DNA of 25,777 bases from Pseudomonadota bacterium. GTDB taxonomy: Bacteria; Pseudomonadota; Alphaproteobacteria; Rhizobiales; Rhizobiaceae. Made by a program: the position numbers and the translations under genes. Location of the stretch: NCBI GenBank assembly GCA_023399635.1, contig JAEWOP010000200.1, positions 1-25,777 on the forward strand, read 5' to 3'. Shown one piece after another: positions 15,300 through 23,098 of this stretch. The notes under the pieces were generated by a model. That model saw nothing but the letters and a program-made list of their open reading frames with translations, was not told where the DNA came from and made no database searches. The stretch's first letter is position 1. Each line of letters starts with the position of its first letter.

Positions 15300-16598
15300 C
15301 TAGCCGTCCGACCAGAAGCGCCCTTGATCAAATGTTTCCGCGACGGGCTGCTGGACCGTTTCGTTCGTTCGGCTGCCACCCGAGAACATCCGGGCCGCGA
15401 ACGACGGTGCGGTCATTCCTGTCGTCGCTCTAGGCGGGGAAAGCGCCCAGGCGATCAATGCGTCCTGGGCATCAGCTTCCTCGTCAGGATCCATCTCCGA
15501 CATGGGAAGCGGCAGCAAGGCAATGGAGGCCGCCGGCTCGCGCAGTTGGATGATGGCGGCAGGGCGCACGACGCTGGCAGTCGTCATCTCCGCGATGGGA
15601 CCTAGTGCAGCCGTCTTGACTTCCGGCATGTCGGCGGCGGGCCGCACGCTAGGAACCGGAACCGCCAGGGCGGCCAGATCGGTGAACTCGGGGCTGGCAT
15701 TGCTCTGTCCGGGTCGCTGGCCCGTCTGGAGCTCCAGTACTTCCTGCGCCCGGTTCCTCGGGGTCGGGAGCATGGCCGTCAACACGCTGCCGCGGCCTGG
15801 TGACGGAGCGGCATCGTCATCATTCCCTCCAGCAGTGCTTGCGATCTCGATCGACCTGGAACCCACGCGGCGCTTATAGTCTGCGACCGCCTGCTGATAG
15901 CCCGGCAGAGGCTTGCCGTTGGAGGGAAGATGCATTGTCTTCCCGTCGGGAAAGATGCGCGCGAGCTCCTGTCGGGACATGCGCGGCCAGGCGCGCACGT
16001 TTCCGACGTCGAGGTGCACGAACGGCGATCCAGACGTTGGGTAGTAGCCGACGCCGCCGACCTGCGCCTGCATGGCCAGCGCTCTCAGCTTCGCGAGCTT
16101 TACGCCGGGGATGTAGAAGTCCATCGCCTTGCCGAGGGTATGCTGGCTGTTCTTGGCAACTCCCGTGTTGCGCGAGCGGCCCCTCAGCATGTTGTTGGTG
16201 GCCGGGGACCGGTAGGCGGAGACGACGTGGATGTAGTCCTTCGCGTCCGCGCGGTCGTAGACCTCCCACACGAGGTCGAGAAGGCGCGGATCCATTCGGG
16301 CAGGCTCGTTCTTCCGCCAGTCGCGGAGGAAGCGGTTGATCTGAGCCATACCCTTGGGATCGAACCTGCCGTCGCGCTTGAAGGTGATCGTCGCCCTCTC
16401 TCCCGTGTGCGTGAAGAAGAGCTTGAGGGACCGGTCGGCCTCTGCGGCAGCAAGCGTCGCCGACGCAAGAAACGCGGGGGCTGCGATCAACCCGGCGAGG
16501 GTGGCCCTCGCGCCAGGTCGGACGACAAGGGACAGCAGCGAGGCCGCGGCCAACCGCACTGCCTCCTTCGAAAACGCCTTCATCGAATACTCAGACAC
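15300..16598 (-). CDS. DUF882/YcbK-type (M15-like) peptidoglycan peptidase, long form
   Basis: An exported protein of about 432 residues. A hydrophobic segment (TLAGLIAAPAFLASATLAAA) acts as signal or anchor. The domain follows with SAYRSPATNNMLRGRS, GVAKNSQHTLGKAMDFYI (zinc His and Asp) and SPFVHLDVGNVRAW (third ligand region), the pattern of D-Ala-D-Ala carboxypeptidase-like M15 enzymes. After about residue 240 a long Pro/Ala-rich, low-complexity tail follows. The start is uncertain: GTG 16598 has GGGGA upstream and is chosen, GTG 16649 has AGGA, and ATG 16583 has no site. It is divergent from mntH. Likely role: periplasmic cell-wall trimming. Confidence 0.85.
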   Translation of the reverse strand: MSEYSMKAFSKEAVRLAAASLLSLVVRPGARATLAGLIAAPAFLASATLAAAEADRSLKLFFTHTGERATITFKRDGRFDPKGMAQINRFLRDWRKNEPARMDPRLLDLVWEVYDRADAKDYIHVVSAYRSPATNNMLRGRSRNTGVAKNSQHTLGKAMDFYIPGVKLAKLRALAMQAQVGGVGYYPTSGSPFVHLDVGNVRAWPRMSRQELARIFPDGKTMHLPSNGKPLPGYQQAVADYKRRVGSRSIEIASTAGGNDDDAAPSPGRGSVLTAMLPTPRNRAQEVLELQTGQRPGQSNASPEFTDLAALAVPVPSVRPAADMPEVKTAALGPIAEMTTASVVRPAAIIQLREPAASIALLPLPMSEMDPDEEADAQDALIAWALSPPRATTGMTAPSFAARMFSGGSRTNETVQQPVAETFDQGRFWSDG

Positions 16599-16746
16599 GT
16601 AAATCCCCGTCCCACACAGCACGATCGTACGGGAACGCAATCCGTTCACCGCATCCTGGAGACGGAATTATGGTCAATGATTTACTAATATGCCGTTGAC
16701 GGATTCATCGAAGAACCATCTTGCCGAAATACCCTATGCGAATGAT

Positions 16747-16765
16747 TTGCAATTGCAACTATAGC
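16747..16765 (+). promoter_or_regulatory. Mur/Fur-type palindrome and -10 element before mntH
   Basis: TTGCAATTGCAA (16747-16758) is a perfect palindrome directly followed by TATAGC (16760-16765), a plausible -10. AT-rich TGCAA palindromes in this position resemble the Mur (manganese-responsive Fur) boxes upstream of rhizobial Mn importers. Binding would block the promoter when manganese is ample. Assignment to Mur rather than MntR or another Fur-family protein is inferred. Confidence 0.55.
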
Positions 16766-16791
16766 CGATGCTATGAATCCAAGGTGATGCT

Positions 16792-18120
16792 ATGGACAAG
16801 CCAGTCAGGGGTTGGCAGCGGACCGTAGGGGAGGCGTCTCTTTCCGACGTCCACAGGTCCATCAAGGTCTCGACCGCCCCGAGCGCGCTGAAACGTTCGC
16901 TTGCGTTCTTCGGTCCCGGCTATCTCGTCGCCGTCGGCTACATGGATCCCGGCAACTGGGCGACTTCGCTCGCCGGAGGATCCCGCTTCGGCTATGCGCT
17001 GCTAACGGTGGCCCTTGTCTCGAATATCATGGCGATCGTTTTGCAGTCCCTCTGCGCGAGGCTGGCGATCGCCTCCGGCAGGGATCTGGCGCAGGCCTGT
17101 CGGGACGCCTATCCCAAGCCGGTGGCCATGGTTCTCTGGTTCCTCGCGGAAGTCGCCATCATCGCGACCGACATCGCCGAGGTGATCGGCACCGCCATCG
17201 GCCTCAATCTCATCTTCGGCATCCCACTGGAGCTCGGCGTGATCATCACCGCGCTGGACGTCTTCCTTATCCTCTATCTCCAGAAGCTGGGTTTCCGCTG
17301 GGTCGAGGCGCTTGTGATCACGATGCTTGGCGTGATCGCCGTCTGCTTCGCTGTCCAGATCGCGCTCGCCGATCCCGACTGGGGGCAGGTCATCCTGGGA
17401 TTCGCGCCGACGACCGAGATCGTCACGAACCCCGACATGCTATATCTCGCGCTCGGAATCCTCGGCGCGACGGTGATGCCGCACAACCTCTACCTCCATT
17501 CGGGCATCGTCCAGACGCGCGCCTACGGCCACACGCTACGCGAAAAGCGGGAAGCCCTGAAATTCGCGACGATCGACTCCACGATCGCCCTGATGTTCGC
17601 GCTACTGGTGAACGCTTCGATCCTGATCCTCGCGGCAGCGACCTTCCACAGGACGGGGCAGACAGGCGTGGCCGAACTCGGCGAGGCCCATAGCCTGCTC
17701 GCTCCGCTTCTGGGGCTTGCGGTCGCTCCGACGCTGTTCGGGATCGCTCTTCTCTGCTGCGGGATCAATTCAACCGTCACGGCGACGCTTGCCGGACAGA
17801 TCGTGATGGAGGGATTCCTCAAGATCCAGCTCCCTCCCTGGCTCCGGCGTCTGATCACCCGCGCCCTCGCCATCATCCCGGCGGCGGGCGTGACGATCGC
17901 GTTCGGAGACAGCGGCACGGCCCAGCTCCTGATCCTGACCCAGGTCGTTCTCAGCCTCCAGCTATCCTTCGCAGTGTTCCCACTCGTGATGTTCACCTCC
18001 GACCGGGCCAAGATGGGGGATATGAAAGCGCCACTTTGGCTCACCGCCTTCGCGTGGCTCATCGCTGTCGTGATCGCCGTTCTGAACATCAAGCTGCTGG
18101 TCGACTTCATCTTCTCCTAG
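16792..18120 (+). CDS. mntH: Nramp-family Mn2+/divalent metal transporter
   Basis: A 442-residue inner-membrane proton-coupled importer with about 11 helices. The metal site is visible as DPGNWAT in helix 1 (Asp52, Asn55) and MPHNLYLHS in helix 6 (Met229, His231). The Met is what gives Nramp proteins preference for Mn/Fe over Ca. A basic N-terminal extension of about 30 residues precedes the first helix. AAGGTGA lies about 6 bases before the ATG. An AT-rich palindrome upstream suggests manganese-responsive repression. NadE and a P450 follow on the same strand with short gaps, so a three-gene operon is likely. In a metal island it would restore Mn under Zn/Cd or peroxide stress. Confidence 0.95.
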   Translation: MDKPVRGWQRTVGEASLSDVHRSIKVSTAPSALKRSLAFFGPGYLVAVGYMDPGNWATSLAGGSRFGYALLTVALVSNIMAIVLQSLCARLAIASGRDLAQACRDAYPKPVAMVLWFLAEVAIIATDIAEVIGTAIGLNLIFGIPLELGVIITALDVFLILYLQKLGFRWVEALVITMLGVIAVCFAVQIALADPDWGQVILGFAPTTEIVTNPDMLYLALGILGATVMPHNLYLHSGIVQTRAYGHTLREKREALKFATIDSTIALMFALLVNASILILAAATFHRTGQTGVAELGEAHSLLAPLLGLAVAPTLFGIALLCCGINSTVTATLAGQIVMEGFLKIQLPPWLRRLITRALAIIPAAGVTIAFGDSGTAQLLILTQVVLSLQLSFAVFPLVMFTSDRAKMGDMKAPLWLTAFAWLIAVVIAVLNIKLLVDFIFS

Positions 18121-18223
18121 CGTACCGATCTGCCAGTGATGGCAACTGACAGAACGTGGAAATCTGCAGCGAGAGCGCCAGGTATGCGTTCTCGACTTAC
18201 TTGATTTCCATCGGAGGACAGAC

Positions 18224-19045
18224 ATGCTCGACGAACGTGCCAGGATCATTGCTGAACTCGGTGTCGCCAGGGACTTCGACGCGGCGGCCGAAGCCGACCG
18301 CCGCTCGGCCTTCCTTGCAGATTATATCCGGGCATCGTCGATGCGGGCGCTCGTCCTCGGCATCAGCGGCGGCGTGGATTCGCTCACGGCGGGAATGCTC
18401 GGCCAGCGGGCGGTGCAGCACCTGCGCGATGGCGGCTACAGTGCCGAGTTCATCGCCGTCAGGCTTCCCTATGGCGAGCAGGCCGATGAAGACGACGCTC
18501 GGAAGTCGCTCGATGTCATCCGCCCCGACCGGACGGTCACCATCGACATCAAGCCCGCCGCCGATGTCATGATGGCCCAGGTCCGGCGCGAAGCCGACGA
18601 TCTCGTTTCAGGCGAGCGCCTGCACTTCCATCTCGGAAACATCAAGGCCCGCCAGCGGATGATCGCCCAATATGCACTGGCAGGCGGCGCGCGGGGCCTC
18701 GTCATCGGCACCGACCATGCCGCCGAGGCGCTGATGGGGTTCTTCACGAAGTTCGGCGACGGTGCGGCCGACATTCTGCCGCTGTCAGGTCTCAACAAGC
18801 GCCGGGTGAGGGCGGTCGCGCAGCATCTCGGCGCCCCGGCGGACCTTGTCTTCAAGGTGCCGACGGCCGACCTCGAGTCCGACGCGCCGCTCAAGCCGGA
18901 CGAGGACGTCTATGGTGTCACCTACGACGAGATCGATGACTTCCTCGAGGGGAGGGAGATCGGCGAGAGTGCTTCGCAACGGATACTGACGGCGTACCGG
19001 TCCACCGCCCATAAGCGCGCGATGCCTGCGGCTCCGATCGGCTGA
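18224..19045 (+). CDS. nadE: NH3-dependent NAD+ synthetase
   Basis: A 273-residue N-type ATP pyrophosphatase. SGGVDS at 48-53 is the PP-loop; LPYGEQADEDDA, the GNIKARQRM segment, GTDHAAEALMGFFTKFGDGA and PTADLE are the usual NadE motifs. It amidates deamido-NAD+ using ammonia; there is no N-terminal glutaminase domain. GGAGGACAGAC precedes the ATG. It lies 103 bases after mntH and 40 before the P450. Chromosomal housekeeping NAD synthetases in rhizobia are often the long glutamine-dependent form, so this may be a second, accessory copy. Confidence 0.93.
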   Translation: MLDERARIIAELGVARDFDAAAEADRRSAFLADYIRASSMRALVLGISGGVDSLTAGMLGQRAVQHLRDGGYSAEFIAVRLPYGEQADEDDARKSLDVIRPDRTVTIDIKPAADVMMAQVRREADDLVSGERLHFHLGNIKARQRMIAQYALAGGARGLVIGTDHAAEALMGFFTKFGDGAADILPLSGLNKRRVRAVAQHLGAPADLVFKVPTADLESDAPLKPDEDVYGVTYDEIDDFLEGREIGESASQRILTAYRSTAHKRAMPAAPIG

Positions 19046-19085
19046 GGCGGGCGATCGGATGCGGGCGCGGTAGAGGGAGATAGCT

Positions 19086-20342
19086 ATGGCCCGAATTCCA
19101 TTTGAGAAGAACTTGGACTCGACGCTGGCCCTCATCAGCGATCCTTACCGGTTCATTTCCGACAGATGTCGACGCCACCAGTCTGACCTGTTCGAGACAC
19201 GGCTCCTGCTGCAGAGGACAATCTGCACGACAGGTCCGGAAGCGGCCCGGCTATTTTACAATCCTGACCTCTTCGCGCGTCAAGGTGCCATGCCCAAGGC
19301 GATCCAGAAGACGCTGCTGGGGGAGGGTGGCGTACAGGGCCTCGATGGCGGACAACATCAACAACGCAAGCAGATGTTCATGTCGCTGATGAGCCCCGAT
19401 CAGATCGGGGAACTCACTCGCCTGACGGCGGCGGAATGGCAGGTGCGCATGCGGACGTGGGCGTCGACAGCCGATGTTGTGCTCTATACGGAATTCCAAC
19501 GACTTCTGACCCGCGCGAGCTGCGCCTGGGTCGGCGTTCCGCTGGCCGACTCAGAAGTCGATGCACGAACGCGGGATATCGTGGCACTCTTCGATCACGC
19601 GGGATCAGTGGGAGTTCGGCATCTGTGGTCGCGATGGGCACGGAAACGGGCCGATCGCTGGCTTGCGAACCTGGTCGAAAAAGTCCGTTCCGGGCGGCTC
19701 CATCCCCCAGAACATACCGCCATCCATACCATTGCCTGGCATCGGAGCCCTGATGGCGAACTGCTGACACCCCACGTCGCTGCCGTCGAACTGCTCAATG
19801 TCATCCGGCCGATCGTCGCCGTTTCGGTCTACATGGTCTTCGTGGCGCACGCTTTGCATATCCATCCGGATGTTCGAGACAAACTCCTCGGGAATGATGG
19901 CGATTACGTCCACCTCTTCGTTCAGGAAGTGCGCCGCCACTATCCCTTTTTCCCTGCGGTCGCCGCCCGCGCACGACAAGCCTTCGAGTGGAACGGATAC
20001 AATTTTCCCAAGGGCCGCCGTGTGATGCTGGATCTGTTCGGCACCAACCATGACAGACGGACCTGGGAGAGGCCGGAGGAGTTCGAGCCCGAGCGCTTTC
20101 GTCGATGGGACGGTGGCCAGTTCAACTTCATTCCGCAGGGCGGCGGAGATCACTCTGCCCACCATCGCTGTCCGGGTGAGTGGATCACCATCGAACTCAT
20201 GAAGCAGGCAACGGTGATGCTGACCCGACAGCTTAGGTATGACGTGCCCGAACAGGATCTGCGGATCGAGTGGTCGCGGATGCCTGCGCTGCCGCGGAGC
20301 CGCTTCGTGGTAAGCAATGTCGTCATCCGCGAGGAACCGTGA
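19086..20342 (+). CDS. CYP152-like cytochrome P450 peroxygenase (fatty-acid hydroxylase)
   Basis: A 418-residue P450. The heme-binding region PQGGGDH...HHRCPGEW with Cys362 and the following ITIELMK are typical of CYP152 (P450 BS-beta, SP-alpha). The helix-I acid/alcohol pair of ordinary P450s is replaced by Arg241-Pro242 in NVIRPIVAVS, the signature of peroxygenases whose substrate carboxylate acts as acid-base. Such enzymes use H2O2 directly, without a reductase, to hydroxylate or decarboxylate fatty acids. The helix-K EVRRHYPF motif is also present. GAGGGAGA precedes the ATG. It appears to be the third gene of an mntH-nadE-P450 operon, which hints at a peroxide or envelope-lipid role. Confidence 0.9.
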   Translation: MARIPFEKNLDSTLALISDPYRFISDRCRRHQSDLFETRLLLQRTICTTGPEAARLFYNPDLFARQGAMPKAIQKTLLGEGGVQGLDGGQHQQRKQMFMSLMSPDQIGELTRLTAAEWQVRMRTWASTADVVLYTEFQRLLTRASCAWVGVPLADSEVDARTRDIVALFDHAGSVGVRHLWSRWARKRADRWLANLVEKVRSGRLHPPEHTAIHTIAWHRSPDGELLTPHVAAVELLNVIRPIVAVSVYMVFVAHALHIHPDVRDKLLGNDGDYVHLFVQEVRRHYPFFPAVAARARQAFEWNGYNFPKGRRVMLDLFGTNHDRRTWERPEEFEPERFRRWDGGQFNFIPQGGGDHSAHHRCPGEWITIELMKQATVMLTRQLRYDVPEQDLRIEWSRMPALPRSRFVVSNVVIREEP

Positions 20343-20371
20343 GCGATGCATTCCTCGCGTTGCGTGCCCTG

Positions 20372-20383
20372 CCGCTCGAGCGG
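20372..20383. terminator. Palindrome between convergent genes
   Basis: CCGCTCGAGCGG is a perfect 12-base palindrome, flanked by CTGCC (20369) and GGCAG (20396-20400). It sits between the convergent P450 and lspA ends, so a bidirectional terminator is possible, but there is no T-run. Confidence 0.3.
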
Positions 20384-20414
20384 AGCCGCAGCGAAGGCAG
20401 TCTTGCGACATGCG

Positions 20415-20921
20415 TCAGCGAGGCTCCTGCCAATCGACCTCGGCCCCCTCTGCTGCCGCATCATGGGACTGCAGGCCGGACGCAGCCAGCAGAATGGCCG
20501 CACCGATCGTGATCCAGACATCTGCGAGGTTGAACACGAAGGGTTCCCACTCGCCGATCCGCAAGCTCAGGAAGTCGGTGACCGACCCGCGGACGGTCCG
20601 GTCCAAAAGATTTCCCAGAGCCCCCGTCAGGATGAAAGACAGCCCGGCTCTTTGCCATCCCCGCGAACGGTGAAGCAAGATCGCGATCGCCGCTGTCATG
20701 ACCCCGGTCACTGCAATGAGGATGTATCGACCGACATCGCTGTCTGACGAGAACAGGCTGAATGAGACGCCCTTGTTGAAGGTCAGCCGGAGAGGCACCA
20801 GCGGCAGGAAGTCGATCGGAGGGCCATAGGCCTCCAGGCTGGCGCGCGCCCAGGCCTTGGAGCCTAGGTCGAGCGCGGCACCGCACGACACGAGAAAAAT
20901 CGACGCGAGTGCCGCCTTCAA
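20415..20921 (-). CDS. lspA: Lipoprotein signal peptidase (signal peptidase II)
   Basis: A 168-residue protein with four membrane helices. It shows DLGSKAWA, FNKGVSFSLF, GNLLDRTVRGSVTDF with catalytic Asp116, and FNLADVWITIG with catalytic Asp134. It removes lipoprotein signal peptides at the inner membrane. The start is TTG, overlapping the stop of the CDF exporter (TTGA), with GGAGG 6 bases upstream inside the exporter gene. In lead/zinc resistance operons an lspA-like gene (pbrC) often accompanies exporters, so this is an accessory copy linked to metal resistance. The L,D-transpeptidase lipoprotein nearby could be a client. Confidence 0.93.
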   Translation of the reverse strand: MKAALASIFLVSCGAALDLGSKAWARASLEAYGPPIDFLPLVPLRLTFNKGVSFSLFSSDSDVGRYILIAVTGVMTAAIAILLHRSRGWQRAGLSFILTGALGNLLDRTVRGSVTDFLSLRIGEWEPFVFNLADVWITIGAAILLAASGLQSHDAAAEGAEVDWQEPR

Positions 20922-21775
20922 GCCTTCGCCTCCAAGAGATCCCGCCGCGCATCCCGGATGATCGCCCAAGCCGACTGGAGAAACAGGCCAGCTACCGCGA
21001 ATGCGACAACAAGATCCGGCCACTGGGTTCCTGTCCACCACACCAGCCCGGCCGCCAGCACCACCGCGAGGTTGCCGATCGCATCGTTGCGCGAGAAGAG
21101 CCAGACTGCCCGCATGTTGGCGTCGCCCTTCCTGTGGGGAATGAGCACAAGGGCTGCCAGCACGTTGACGACGAAGGCGATGATCGCGAACCCGGCCATT
21201 GTCAGGGATTCCGGCTGATGCTCGACGAATATCCGATAGATCGTCGAAGCCACCACCCCGAGGCCGAGCACGCCAAGGAACAGCCCCTGCAGAAGCGCAG
21301 CCTTCGCCCGCGCGGCGAGGCCCCATCCGACAGCCATCAATCCAAGGAATGATATCAATCCGTCGCCGAGAAAGTCGAGCGAGTCCGCTTGCAGAGCCTG
21401 CGAGCCCGCAATGAAGCTCCCTGCTATCTCGATGACTCCGTATCCGACGTTCAGGAGCACGACGATCCATAGCGCTCGCTTATAGGCGGGCGTGACGTGG
21501 GAGAGGTCGGGAATATGATCGTCGTCATCGACCTGGGACTGGTCATTCGACGAACCGATCCGTTCAAGTCGGTATCCGAGCCCGGTCACGGCATCCTCCA
21601 TGACAGGCAGCCGGGTGGCGGGTTCTTGTACCTTGAGCGTCATGACCTGCGACGCGATGGACACCTTCACGTCCTCCACCCCGTTGATCTTCCTGACTGC
21701 CCCCTCGATGTTTGCGGCGCAGGACGAGCAGTCCATTCCGGTCACGCGGTAGCGCACTGTTTCAGCAGACGTCAT
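20918..21775 (-). CDS. CDF-family metal exporter fused to an HMA domain
   Basis: A 285-residue inner-membrane protein. Residues 1-72 are a heavy-metal-associated domain with GMDCSSC at 13-19. A short acidic linker (SQVDDDDH) leads to about six membrane helices of the cation diffusion facilitator type. Helix 2 has ADSLDFLGD, where a DD pair replaces the usual HD pair, and helix 5 has FSRNDAIGN with Phe where many CDFs have the metal His. It lacks the large cytoplasmic C-terminal domain. It should export Zn/Cd/Pb-type ions by proton antiport. A MerR gene is divergent and a MerR-type promoter lies between them. Confidence 0.9.
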   Translation of the reverse strand: MTSAETVRYRVTGMDCSSCAANIEGAVRKINGVEDVKVSIASQVMTLKVQEPATRLPVMEDAVTGLGYRLERIGSSNDQSQVDDDDHIPDLSHVTPAYKRALWIVVLLNVGYGVIEIAGSFIAGSQALQADSLDFLGDGLISFLGLMAVGWGLAARAKAALLQGLFLGVLGLGVVASTIYRIFVEHQPESLTMAGFAIIAFVVNVLAALVLIPHRKGDANMRAVWLFSRNDAIGNLAVVLAAGLVWWTGTQWPDLVVAFAVAGLFLQSAWAIIRDARRDLLEAKA

Positions 21776-21791
21776 TCCGAAAGCCTCGATT

Positions 21792-21836
21792 TCGACATCC
21801 GAGATTGCTACAACCTGTAGCGACTACAGGAGCAAG
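21792..21836 (-). promoter_or_regulatory. MerR-type promoter/operator of the CDF-lspA operon
   Basis: On the minus strand, TTGCTC is followed by 19 bases and TAGCAA. The spacer contains the perfect dyad CCTGTAG-CGA-CTACAGG (plus-strand 21814-21830 approximately). This is the layout of CadR/ZntR/PbrR targets, and the divergent MerR gene at 21843 is the natural regulator of both directions. Confidence 0.8.
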
Positions 21837-21842
21837 TGGAAA

Positions 21843-22229
21843 ATGCAGATCGGTGACCTGTCCGCAAAAAGTGACGTGAAGATCGAGACCATTCGCTACT
21901 ACGAACGCGTCGGTCTTCTGCCGAGGCCAGACAGGCTGGCCAGCGGCCGCCGCGTCTACGGCGACGAGGATGTCAGGCGGCTCGCTTTTGTCCGGCACGC
22001 GCGAGAGATGGGGTTCGACCTCTCCTCGGTTCGCGTTCTGCTTTCTCTCAAGGAGAAACCTCAGGAACCCTGCGGCGAGGCGATCCGCATTGCCCAGGCC
22101 CAGCTCGATGCGGTCGAAGAGAGGATCTCGCGGCTGGCAGATCTCAGGGCGGATCTGAAAAGGATGATCGCAGAATGCGATGGGCGGCAGGTCTCTGATT
22201 GCCGGATAATTGAGATCATCGTTGGATAG
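21843..22229 (+). CDS. MerR-family metal-responsive regulator (CadR/PbrR/ZntR type)
   Basis: A 128-residue regulator. The N-terminal winged helix starts MQIGDLSAKSDVKIETIRYY and includes ERVGLLPRPDR; a long dimer helix spans about 81-110. Cys77, Cys112 and Cys120 match the three-cysteine pattern of divalent soft-metal sensors (CadR, PbrR), not the CxxxxxxxC-only Cu(I) pattern. It is divergent from the CDF-lspA pair and shares a promoter region with it. It should activate the exporter when Cd, Pb or Zn binds. The exact metal cannot be read from sequence. The ribosome-binding site (GGAAA) is close to the ATG. Confidence 0.93.
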   Translation: MQIGDLSAKSDVKIETIRYYERVGLLPRPDRLASGRRVYGDEDVRRLAFVRHAREMGFDLSSVRVLLSLKEKPQEPCGEAIRIAQAQLDAVEERISRLADLRADLKRMIAECDGRQVSDCRIIEIIVG

Positions 22230-22270
22230 CTACCCCGCCCTTGGCCCGGCATCCCAAGGCGACCAGGTGT

Positions 22271-22687
22271 TCAGTCGTGATCCGCCGAACACAGATCGTG
22301 GTTCGCCAGCGCCCTGATGACGTAGCAGTCCCTGACCTGGTTGGAATGGCAATGCGTGGAGATCCGCTCCAGTTCGGCCTCAAGCTTCTTCAGCCGCTCG
22401 ATCTTCTGCCTGACGGTGACAAGCTGCTCCGCGGCGATGCGGTCTGCCTCCTCGCACGGTTTCTCCGGATGCTGGCTCAGGTCGATGAGTTCGCGAATGG
22501 CCTCGATCGTCAGGCCGAGGTCGCGCGCGTGCCGGATGAAGGACAGGCGCTCCTGTTCCGTCTTCGAATAGCGGCGCTGGTTGCCCTCCGAGCGTTCCGG
22601 CGGTGCGAGAAGGCCCATCTGTTCGTAGTACCGGATGGTAGGCACCTTGACACCGGTCGTCTTCGACAGGTCTCCAATCGTCAGCAT
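22271..22687 (-). CDS. Second MerR-family metal-responsive regulator
   Basis: A 138-residue regulator beginning MLTIGDLSKTTGVKVPTIRYY, with the MerR winged helix and a dimer helix. Its metal loop carries Cys78, Cys113, His114, Cys121 and Cys133 (HCHSNQVRDC and DLCSADHD), one more Cys and more His than the first MerR, which fits a ZntR-like zinc sensor. It is convergent with the first MerR gene and follows a small membrane protein gene on the same strand. The promoters at 10093 and 23099 share a CTAGAGGT half-site and are reasonable targets. Confidence 0.92.
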   Translation of the reverse strand: MLTIGDLSKTTGVKVPTIRYYEQMGLLAPPERSEGNQRRYSKTEQERLSFIRHARDLGLTIEAIRELIDLSQHPEKPCEEADRIAAEQLVTVRQKIERLKKLEAELERISTHCHSNQVRDCYVIRALANHDLCSADHD

Positions 22688-22729
22688 CTGAATCCTTTCA
22701 CTCGCGTTGGTGACGGCAATCCATAGGTA

Positions 22730-22745
22730 AGACCGAATTCAGTCT
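22730..22745. promoter_or_regulatory. Near-palindrome around GAATTC upstream of the second MerR gene
   Basis: AGACCGAATTCAGTCT is a 16-base palindrome with one mismatched pair, 43 bases upstream of the minus-strand MerR start and overlapping the end of the preceding gene. It could be an operator. Confidence 0.35.
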
Positions 22746-22984
22746 AATGGAAGATGACCTTCGAGACCGCGCCCGCGACGTCCGAGCCGCCACTCGCGGA
22801 ACCACAGATAGGATTCGATCCCGATCAGGCCTCCGAAGACCACGGAGGCCGTGAACCCGAACAGCTCCTCCGTCAGGTCGTGGCCGCCGATGACGCAGAC
22901 GAGCATGAAGGCCAGCTTAACGATGCCGAACCCGACCACTGAGAAGGCAAGTATCCATAGTGCTGCACGCGACGCCCTGGCCAT
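22739..22984 (-). CDS. Small two-helix membrane protein
   Basis: An 81-residue protein with two hydrophobic segments, about ALWILAFSVVGFGIVKLAF (8-26) and GFTASVVFGGLIGIESYLWF (about 47-66), and a basic C-terminal tail. No family is recognised. ATG 22984 is supported by GAGGAG 8 bases upstream, better than an in-frame start seven codons earlier. It lies upstream of the second MerR gene on the same strand with a 51-base gap, so it probably belongs to the metal-response set. Confidence 0.65.
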   Translation of the reverse strand: MARASRAALWILAFSVVGFGIVKLAFMLVCVIGGHDLTEELFGFTASVVFGGLIGIESYLWFREWRLGRRGRGLEGHLPLD

Positions 22985-23027
22985 CGGGAAACTCCTCGCT
23001 GTCAACTAGGCCGATATCGCGCCTGTG

Positions 23028-23043
23028 AGAAATCAAGATTTCT
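23028..23043. promoter_or_regulatory. Inverted repeat in the divergent promoter region
   Basis: AGAAATC (23028-23034) and GATTTCT (23037-23043) form a perfect 7-bp dyad with a 2-base spacer, between the small membrane protein gene and the MerR-type promoter at 23099. Confidence 0.4.
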
Positions 23044-23098
23044 TGTGCCCACGCCTTCTGCTATACCGCCGTCACATCGACTTTTGTCGGTTTCCCTC

